NCBI GenBank assembly: GCA_016124375.1
Contig: WGNV01000002.1
Span: 372,001-436,000, forward strand
Direction of reading: 5' to 3'
DNA: 64,000 nucleotides
Source of the DNA: Tepidisphaera sp.
GTDB taxonomy: Bacteria; Planctomycetota; Phycisphaerae; Phycisphaerales; UBA1924
Position 1 is the first letter of the stretch, and every line of letters starts with the position of its first letter. The notes below the pieces were generated by a model, which worked only from the letters and a program-made list of their open reading frames with translations, had not been told where the DNA came from and searched no databases. The translations under genes were made by a program, and so were the position numbers. Shown here piece after piece: positions 57,185 to 64,000 of the stretch.

Positions 57185-58861
57185 TCAGGGCGACCCCCGC
57201 ATCAGCCGCCGCATCCGACGCATCATCTCATCCTGGCGCTTCTGCATATCCCGAAAGATCGGGTCGTTCATGCCTCCGAACGGATCCTGATAGCGCTCCA
57301 CCGGCACATCCGGGATCACGATCTCATCGTTGTAGTACTTCTTCTGATCGCTATTGCCCAGCGCCACCGTCGCGCGTGGCCGGAGGATGATGTCCGCCGT
57401 CGAAGCGTCAAATCCCGGCGCCTTTCCGCTCACCGTTTTGTCGTCCCCGCCGCTCGAGGTCGACCTGACCTGCCGCCCGTTGATGATGATCATCGGCGAA
57501 AAGCTGCTTCGGATGTTCGTGCCAGTCGGCTTGGACTTGTCCGGCTCGCTGCTCAGCTCGCCGATCTTCCACTCCCGCGTGCCGCTCCTCAGGATCACAT
57601 CGCACGCCAGGGGCACGTTCAAGTCCTTCACGTCCTGCAGCGGGAACGACACTTCCGCCCTGGTCTGCGATCCATCTCCCCCGTCCGGCTCTGCGATGAT
57701 CGCCCCGGGGCGCAATCTCTTGGCAAACTGCTTGGTCAGTTCCGCATCCGGCGCGACCGCTTCCACCAGCTCGTCCACCGGCGCGATCGTCACCTTGGTC
57801 TTCAGCGTCAGGGGCGTCCCCTGCCCGCCGGGCGCCGGAAATCCAAACGCCACCCGCCCCGTATTCACATCGCGTTCCAAATCCAACTCGATCGTGTGCT
57901 CGCCGGGCGAGAGATCCCCGGGCAGCGACACCACCGCGTCCACCCCCTGCGTGCCCGCGCCGAACACGTTCAGCGGCACCCTCGACCCCGCCGCATTCAC
58001 CTGCCCCAGCAGCCCCGAGTCACCGTCGCCTCCATCCGGCTGCACCGGTACGCCGTTGATCGTCATTTGAATCATCCCACGCCCCGACCACCCGCCCAGC
58101 AAGCCCCCCGCGCTCTCCCCGGGCTTGGCCTCCACCTTCTTCCCATCCACCTTCGCCCCCACCAGCGTCAGCGTGTGAACAAACAAATCCCCCGAGCCCA
58201 CCCGGGCCTGATCCAGCGCGATCGTCACCGGCAGCCTCGTCCCCGCCGCCGTCTTCGCCCGCGTTTCGAGCTTCAGCAGCGCCGAGTTCTCCTCAAACCG
58301 CTCGTCCGCGGCCTTCGCCAGCGTGCCGTCAAGTTTGGCGTTGCCGATGAAGTTCCCCCACGCCTCCGACCACGGCGCCGCCGCATCCGCCTGCATCGCC
58401 AGCGCCGTCTCGATCGCGCGGCTGTACTGCGACGCGCTCAAGCCCTTCTTCTGGGCCCGCCGCGTCAGCTCGTCCGCGATCTTCCCGGCGCTGGCGGGCG
58501 TCCCGTGCTTGGCCTCCCACAGCAGCACACCCACAGGCATGTACGCGTTCACATCCGCGCCGGTGAGCGCCGCATACCCAACCACGCCGAGCGGGGCCAG
58601 GGGCATCATCGCCAGCACCACCCCGGTCACCACCATCGCCGGGTACCGCCGGCGCACGCCGATGCGGATCGAGTTATCCCGCTTCAGCCCCGCCCCGCAC
58701 TCCGGACACGTCACCGACTCCGGATACACGCCCTCCAAATCAAACCCGCACTGACGGCACACCGGGTGGTCGTTCAGCCGCCGCCCGCGCCGCCCCGCCC
58801 AGATGAGCAGCAGCCCGCCCACCAACGCAACACCCAAAATGGCCAGAAAAATCGGAGGCAT
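57185..58861 (-). CDS. Hypothetical membrane protein with N-terminal zinc-ribbon-like CxxC pairs
   Basis: CRQCGFDLEGVYPESVTCPECGAGL followed by a TM segment; 558 aa. Confidence 0.65.
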   Translation of the reverse strand: MPPIFLAILGVALVGGLLLIWAGRRGRRLNDHPVCRQCGFDLEGVYPESVTCPECGAGLKRDNSIRIGVRRRYPAMVVTGVVLAMMPLAPLGVVGYAALTGADVNAYMPVGVLLWEAKHGTPASAGKIADELTRRAQKKGLSASQYSRAIETALAMQADAAAPWSEAWGNFIGNAKLDGTLAKAADERFEENSALLKLETRAKTAAGTRLPVTIALDQARVGSGDLFVHTLTLVGAKVDGKKVEAKPGESAGGLLGGWSGRGMIQMTINGVPVQPDGGDGDSGLLGQVNAAGSRVPLNVFGAGTQGVDAVVSLPGDLSPGEHTIELDLERDVNTGRVAFGFPAPGGQGTPLTLKTKVTIAPVDELVEAVAPDAELTKQFAKRLRPGAIIAEPDGGDGSQTRAEVSFPLQDVKDLNVPLACDVILRSGTREWKIGELSSEPDKSKPTGTNIRSSFSPMIIINGRQVRSTSSGGDDKTVSGKAPGFDASTADIILRPRATVALGNSDQKKYYNDEIVIPDVPVERYQDPFGGMNDPIFRDMQKRQDEMMRRMRRLMRGSP

Positions 58862-59116
58862 GGTGTTTCAGAATAGCGCCGCCGCGCGCGAGCCCCGCCC
58901 GCGGCTTCCGTTCTCACGCCCTCATCCCTGCATCCAGATGCGCCCCGCGCCCGGTTCCGTCACGCGGAAGTTCGCTCCCGAACACCCGCCCGGGAATCTC
59001 CCCCACGCTGCCATTTTGACCCCCGCGGCACCCACGCCCTTCCGCCCTGACAGCCTCACACGCCCTCACGGCCCAACGCCCGTGCCCCCCCTCGCTGGCA
59101 CGCCACTTGTTTCCCT

Positions 59117-59160
59117 CCCTACGCACGCGGCTCCACGCCCCCGAACACGTGTTCGTAGGG
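59117..59160. promoter_or_regulatory. Nested inverted repeat upstream of the Hsp20 gene
   Basis: CCCTACG (59117-59123) / CGTAGGG (59154-59160) flank the 14-bp palindrome CGAACACGTGTTCG (59142-59155), overlapping it by 2 bp. Confidence 0.45.
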
Positions 59161-59232
59161 CTTTTCAGGCGTTATGAGCCGTCGACAAGCACCGAGCGTC
59201 ACATGCGAAACAACTGCACAGGAGGATCACCG

Positions 59233-59676
59233 ATGAGCATCATGCACAACACCGGCGGCCGCGTTCAAGGCATCCCCATGGCGGCCGTGCTCGACCGCTT
59301 CTTCCAGGACCCCTTCTTCGCCGACACGCCCAACTTCATCAGCCGCGTCGAAGAAGGCTCGCTGCCGCTCGACGTCTCCGAAGACGACCGCAGCGTCATC
59401 GTGCGTGCCTCGCTGCCGGGCTTCAAGCGCGAGGATGTCACCATCGAAGTGCACGAGGGAGTGCTGACCATCAAGGCCCAGCACCGCGAAGAGCGTGAGC
59501 AGAACGGCGAGCGCTACTACCGCAAGGAACGCCGCGAATCTTCCATGAGCCGCCGCGTCGCCCTGCCCAGCACCGTCGCAGAGCACCAGGCCGAGGCCAC
59601 GCTCGCCGACGGCGTCCTCACGCTGCGCCTCCCCAAGAACGAAAAGGCACAACCCCGCAAGATCGCCATCAACTAA
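59233..59676 (+). CDS. Hsp20/alpha-crystallin small heat shock protein
   Basis: LPLDVSEDDRSVIVRASLPGFKREDVTIEVHEGVLTIKAQHREEREQNGERYYRKERRESSMSRRVALP; GGAGG upstream. Confidence 0.95.
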   Translation: MSIMHNTGGRVQGIPMAAVLDRFFQDPFFADTPNFISRVEEGSLPLDVSEDDRSVIVRASLPGFKREDVTIEVHEGVLTIKAQHREEREQNGERYYRKERRESSMSRRVALPSTVAEHQAEATLADGVLTLRLPKNEKAQPRKIAIN

Positions 59677-59682
59677 CCGGGT

Positions 59683-59720
59683 GGCCCCTCTCTCCGAGAG
59701 GGGCCTCTTCCTTTTCTTCG
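59683..59720 (+). terminator. Rho-independent terminator after the Hsp20 gene
   Basis: GGCCCCTCTC-TCC-GAGAGGGGCC (59683-59705) followed by TCTTCCTTTTCTTC. Confidence 0.8.
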
Positions 59721-59721
59721 G

Positions 59722-60606
59722 TCACCTCGTCGGCGTCAGGCTCGGCATCGTCGACACGCCGTCGGGCTTGTCGCCCAGCAGCGTGCGTTCCAGCAGCGTG
59801 TGGTCCTTGCGGTCGGTGATCGGCCCCTCGGCGTCACCCCTCAGGAACTGCCGGATCAGCCGATCCTGCACGCTGCGCCCCGCCGCCTCGTCGTGCGAGA
59901 GCTTGCGAAGTTCGTCGTACCACTCCCGCGTCTCGACCTTGATCATCCGTCCCTTGTCCAGCATCGCCATCCGGTCGGCGATCGTAAAAGCACTGTCCAT
60001 CTCGTGCGTCACCACCACGCTGGTCACGCCCAGTTTCCGCGTCAAGTCGAGAATCAACTGGTCGATCTGCGCGCTCGTCACCGGGTCCAGCCCCGCGCTG
60101 GGCTCGTCGTAAAACAAAATCTCCGGGTCCAGCGCCAGCGCCCTGGCCAGCCCCGCCCGCTTCTTCATACCCCCCGAGATCTGCGCCGGGTACTTGTCCG
60201 CGTGCTCCAGCAGCCCCACCAGTTCGAGCTTGATCTTCACCTGGATATCGATGATGTTCGCGTCCAGGTCCGTGTGCTCGCGGATCGGCAGGGCGACATT
60301 CTCATACAGCGTCATCGAGTTGAACAGCGCCCCGGACTGGAACAGGATCCCAAACCTCGTCCGCACCGAGTCCATCGCCTCTTCGCCCATCGAGCAGATC
60401 GACTTTCCGAAAAGCTGAATGTCCCCCGCCTCGGGCGCGAATGACCCGATGATCAGCCGCAGCAGCGTGCTCTTGCCCGAGCCCGAGCCGCCCATGATGA
60501 TCATGGTCTCGCCCCGCTTCACCTGCAGGTTGATCCCGTCCAACACCGCCCGCCCGTCAAACCGCTTCACGACGTCCGTGCACGAGATCACGATGTCCTC
60601 GGCCAT
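59722..60606 (-). CDS. MlaF-like ABC transporter ATP-binding protein
   Basis: MIIMGGSGSGKSTLLRLIIGSFAPEAGDIQLFGKSI...YPAQISGGMKKRAGLARALALDPEILFYDEPSAGLDPVTSAQID. Confidence 0.9.
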   Translation of the reverse strand: MAEDIVISCTDVVKRFDGRAVLDGINLQVKRGETMIIMGGSGSGKSTLLRLIIGSFAPEAGDIQLFGKSICSMGEEAMDSVRTRFGILFQSGALFNSMTLYENVALPIREHTDLDANIIDIQVKIKLELVGLLEHADKYPAQISGGMKKRAGLARALALDPEILFYDEPSAGLDPVTSAQIDQLILDLTRKLGVTSVVVTHEMDSAFTIADRMAMLDKGRMIKVETREWYDELRKLSHDEAAGRSVQDRLIRQFLRGDAEGPITDRKDHTLLERTLLGDKPDGVSTMPSLTPTR

Positions 60607-60683
60607 GCCAGTCCTTCCCGCATTCCGCTCTTCGCGTTCCGCCCGAATCCCTCACACTTTACCTCTTCCCCCTGCGTCCTGCG

Positions 60684-62297
60684 TCAGTGCACCGCCCCGG
60701 GGTCTTCCGGCGCCGGCGCCGCCTTGCCGACGCTGTCACACGTCTTGACCCCGCCCCGCATCAGGTTGTCCAATCGCTCACCCTCCAGGGTCTTGTCCTT
60801 GTTGTTCCAGATCGCCACCACCACAAACCACCGCCCGTCATCGCGTCGCATCATGAGCGCCGCCGCCGCCACACCCGGCTCCGCACCCCAGGCCCCATAC
60901 GCTCGGGGCCACCTCGATGCATCCAGTTCAATCCCCACCCCCGCCGCAAGCCCGTCCAGGAGGTGCTCGCAGCCGGGCCGCTCGCTCAGCGTCTTCAGGT
61001 GCGCCATCGTCGCCGCCAGCGTCTCGGGCAGCGCGAAGTACCCAACCTTGTCCAGCAGCCGGGGTTCCGTCCAATCCTCCAGCTTCGCCCACTGCGGCTC
61101 AAGCCCCGCGATTTCACCCCCCGCCTCCAGCTTCGCCCGCTTCTGCTCAGGTAGGTCGGTCACAAAATCCGTCACCAGCGCGTCCCGATCCGTCAGCTTG
61201 AGCGCGAACATCTCCCGCGGCGACAGCAGCGGCAACCTCGCCCCGGCGGTGCGGGGCGTGTCCCTCTCCACCACCTTCTCAACTTCCTCCCGCCCCACCA
61301 GCCGAAAAACGTGCTCCATCGCCGTCGTGTCCGCGCTGGCGCACATCCGCCGCACCATTTCTCCCAGCGCCAGCGTCTGGCCCGCTTCCATCCCGCTGGT
61401 CTCGCCACCCGGGATGCACTTGTACTCGTCCTTCACCGTCACAGGCTGATCCCACGCGAGCGCTCTGCCCGCCACGCGCGATCCGACCGCGTCCAGCAGC
61501 CACAACCTCATCAGCCCGGCGATCGCACCATCTTCCGCCCGCCCAAACTCGTAAATCACCCTCAGGATCCGCCGGCTCGGATCCGGAGCGACTTCATCCT
61601 CCGTCGCAGGCGTGGCGTCGCCGCTCTTTGCCGGTGCCCCTCCGGCCGCACCTTCCCGGGCCTGCTCCTCCCCGGGCTTGTTGGCCCCGCCATCGGTTCC
61701 CACGATCTCATACGCCCCGAACAGCACGCTGCCCCCGACGTCCGACTCCACCTCGTCCGGCGCCTCCGCCCCCTTCCCGACTGACGAGAACCCCGCGGGA
61801 TTGAAATACAAACCCGCGATCTTCTTCGTCTGGTCATGCAGCGACAGAAACACGATGAAAAATCGCCGGGTGTTCTCACCCTTCAGCGTCCCCGAGAGCG
61901 CCAGGCGGTTCAGGTCCTCCTCTTCCACCCGCACGAGTTCCACCTTCGCACCACCAAACGTTTTTTCCCGCAGCGTCGTCAAGACCTCCCGGATCTTCTC
62001 GACCGGGTAGATCTGCAGGTACCGGGGGGTGAAGTGCGACGCGATGTCCCCCGGGTCCGCCCCGTTGATCACCCCAAGCACCCACGCCAGCTCCCGCCCC
62101 GCATCGCTGTCCGGAGGCTCCACGGGCGTCGCATCCGCGCCATCCTCACCATCACCGCCTTCGGGCGGGCTCACCGGCGCCGGCCGGTCCTGGTGTCGGG
62201 CCGGCGCATCCTGCCCAAGGGCCGCGCCCCCAATCATGCTGACCGCCAGCCACCCGAGAAGGACGAGCCGCCACGCCGCACCCATCGCCGCTTTCAT
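60684..62297 (-). CDS. Exported ORF12/LpqF-like protein with degenerate serine beta-lactamase-fold domain
   Basis: DIASHFTPRYLQIYPVEKIREVLTTL (NTF2-like N-domain); ALGEMVRRMCASADTTAMEHVFRLVG and LDGLAAGVGIELDASRWPRAYGAWG resemble beta-lactamase segments. Confidence 0.7.
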   Translation of the reverse strand: MKAAMGAAWRLVLLGWLAVSMIGGAALGQDAPARHQDRPAPVSPPEGGDGEDGADATPVEPPDSDAGRELAWVLGVINGADPGDIASHFTPRYLQIYPVEKIREVLTTLREKTFGGAKVELVRVEEEDLNRLALSGTLKGENTRRFFIVFLSLHDQTKKIAGLYFNPAGFSSVGKGAEAPDEVESDVGGSVLFGAYEIVGTDGGANKPGEEQAREGAAGGAPAKSGDATPATEDEVAPDPSRRILRVIYEFGRAEDGAIAGLMRLWLLDAVGSRVAGRALAWDQPVTVKDEYKCIPGGETSGMEAGQTLALGEMVRRMCASADTTAMEHVFRLVGREEVEKVVERDTPRTAGARLPLLSPREMFALKLTDRDALVTDFVTDLPEQKRAKLEAGGEIAGLEPQWAKLEDWTEPRLLDKVGYFALPETLAATMAHLKTLSERPGCEHLLDGLAAGVGIELDASRWPRAYGAWGAEPGVAAAALMMRRDDGRWFVVVAIWNNKDKTLEGERLDNLMRGGVKTCDSVGKAAPAPEDPGAVH

Positions 62298-62363
62298 GGC
62301 CTGTCCTTCCCGTGGCTTGGCCACGCGTGAATTTCCCTCGGCCCCGACATAACGTTACGTCCG

Positions 62364-63722
62364 ATGATCAAGCAAGTTGCAGTCACCGGCCTCGGCGTCG
62401 TCACCCCATACGGTGTCGGCATCGACGCCCTCTGGTCCGGCCTCACCTCCGGCCTCTCCACCCTCGGCCCCTGCACCCGCCTTGATCTCTCGGGTTTCCC
62501 CTGCCGCCTGGCAGGCGAGATCAAAGACTTCTCTGCCAAAGACCACGTCCCCAAGCACTACCGCAAGGCCGTCAAGGTCATGGCCCGCGACACCGAGATG
62601 GCCGTCGCCGCCGCCAAGGCCGCCGTTGAAGACGCCCGCCTCTTCACCCGCGCCCACGCCGACACCCAGCCCACGCCCACCTACCCCGCCGATCGCACCG
62701 GCTGTCACATCGGCGCTGGCCTCATCGCCGCCGAGACCCTCGAGCTCACCCAGGCCCTCGCCACCGCCACCGCCCCCTCTGGCGAGTTCAGCCTGAAGGA
62801 CTGGGGCACCATCGACGCCCCCGGCGGCATGAACAACCTCCAACCCCTCTGGCTCCTCAAGTACCTCCCCAACATGCTCGCCTGCCACGTCTCCATCATC
62901 CACGGAGCCGAGGGCGCCTCCAACACCATCACCTGCGGCGAGGCCTCCGGCCTCCTCTGCCTCGGCGAAAGCCGTCGCGTCATCGAACGCGGCGAATGCG
63001 ACCTCTGCTTCTCCGGCAGCGCCGAATCCAAGCTCTGCCACATGGGCGTCCTCCGCGCCGCCCTCGCCGGGCGCCTCGCCGATACCTCCGGCCTCGCTTC
63101 CGGCCCCGACGCCGTCAGACCCTTCGACCCCGCCTCCCGTGGCACCCTCGTCGGCGAAGGTGGCGGCATCACCATCCTTGAAGAACTCACCCACGCCAAG
63201 TCCCGCAACGCCACCATCTACGCGCACCTCACCGGCTTCGGTGCCGCCCACAGCGTCCCCGCCCCAATCCCCCCCGCCTCCGGGGCCGCAGCCCCAGATG
63301 GTTCGCACGCGAACCTTGGCCTCGCCCGGGCCATCCGTTCTGCCCTGGCCGATGCCAAGCTCCAGCCTGCGGACATCGACCTGATCGTCACCCAGGGCAC
63401 AGGCGTGCCCATGCTCGACAGCGCCGAACTCGCCGCCTTGCAGCAGGTGTTCGCCGGCTCGCTCCAAAAAATCCCGCTCTTTTCGCTCGCCCCCTTCATG
63501 GGCGACCTCGCCGCCGGGCAGGGGGGCGTTCAGGTCGCGGTCGCCGCCCTTGCGCTTCACCGCCAAACCCTTCCCCCGCAACTCCACGGGGGTGCTCCCA
63601 CGCCAAGCGCAAATGTCCGCGCCCGCCCGGCCACGCCCGCCCGCCTGCGAAACGTGCTCATACAATCCGGCTCCCTCACGGGCCAGAACGCCGCCATGAT
63701 CCTGAGCGCCGCAACCGCCTGA
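62364..63722 (+). CDS. Beta-ketoacyl-ACP synthase (FabF) homologue, possibly chain-length-factor-like
   Basis: QVAVTGLGVVTPYGVGIDALWSGL...RPFDPASRGTLVGEGGGITILEEL; catalytic positions altered (see findings). Confidence 0.85.
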   Translation: MIKQVAVTGLGVVTPYGVGIDALWSGLTSGLSTLGPCTRLDLSGFPCRLAGEIKDFSAKDHVPKHYRKAVKVMARDTEMAVAAAKAAVEDARLFTRAHADTQPTPTYPADRTGCHIGAGLIAAETLELTQALATATAPSGEFSLKDWGTIDAPGGMNNLQPLWLLKYLPNMLACHVSIIHGAEGASNTITCGEASGLLCLGESRRVIERGECDLCFSGSAESKLCHMGVLRAALAGRLADTSGLASGPDAVRPFDPASRGTLVGEGGGITILEELTHAKSRNATIYAHLTGFGAAHSVPAPIPPASGAAAPDGSHANLGLARAIRSALADAKLQPADIDLIVTQGTGVPMLDSAELAALQQVFAGSLQKIPLFSLAPFMGDLAAGQGGVQVAVAALALHRQTLPPQLHGGAPTPSANVRARPATPARLRNVLIQSGSLTGQNAAMILSAATA

Positions 63723-64000
63723 CAAAAAAAACTTCGACTTCGACGCGCCGGGCGGATTTCGGCATCCAACACTCACGCGGCACTCGAACCGATTGGTCCG
63801 GCAGACCGCAACACCTCATTCACCCCACGCACCCCACCCAACAGCCGAGCACACACTCACCCACCGCCGACCAACGCTTTCCAGGCCCGCCGCATTCCGC
63901 GGCCCCCTCACAAACCCGCACCCCACACCCCATCTTCCTCACGAAGCCGCGCACCCGCCGCGAACACGTCCCCGCGAACACCAATCCGTTTCACACAGTT

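Noticed and set aside
62355-63776. 473-aa minus-strand ORF
   Set aside because: Gly-rich antisense shadow of the ketosynthase homologue.

Overview
This is a high-GC bacterial chromosomal window. Family content and interspersed repeats suggest a planctomycete, probably Phycisphaerae-like (inference). It is densely coding and mostly housekeeping: PilT/PilB motor ATPases, CoaB, IscA-like, TrxB, a primary-type sigma-70, MurD, HtrA/DegP, PanB, ApgM, an agmatinase-family protein, an M50 protease, FtsY, NusB-RibH, an MlaE permease with STAS and HATPase genes, GuaA, prolyl oligopeptidase, an ECF sigma/anti-sigma pair, an RND efflux pair, a MarR-MacA-MacB-OprM operon, a GT2/GMC-oxidoreductase/epimerase/membrane-glycosyltransferase operon, glycerate kinase, threonine aldolase, Hsp20, an MlaF-like ATPase, an ORF12/LpqF-like beta-lactamase-fold protein and a ketosynthase homologue. 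I saw no rRNA, tRNA, CRISPR array, transposase or prophage. The best candidates for something undescribed are: (1) an 80-bp composite, REPIN-like double-hairpin element. Two copies lie in opposite orientation at 22586-22665 and 26547-26626 with a compensatory stem change, and a diverged copy lies at 16906-16996; (2) short perfect palindromes of two families inserted in frame into murD and the next lipoprotein gene; (3) a fusion of a C-x5-R phosphatase domain with a C-terminal CxxCH haem motif (39350-40327); (4) a ketosynthase homologue that lacks the usual Cys-His-His positions (62364-63722); (5) a HEAT-lipoprotein/HATPase/STAS/MlaE operon; (6) a 12-bp tandem repeat encoding an (S-x-D-K/R)n linker in PilB. 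All assignments come from reading translated sequence and recalled motifs; no database search was run.
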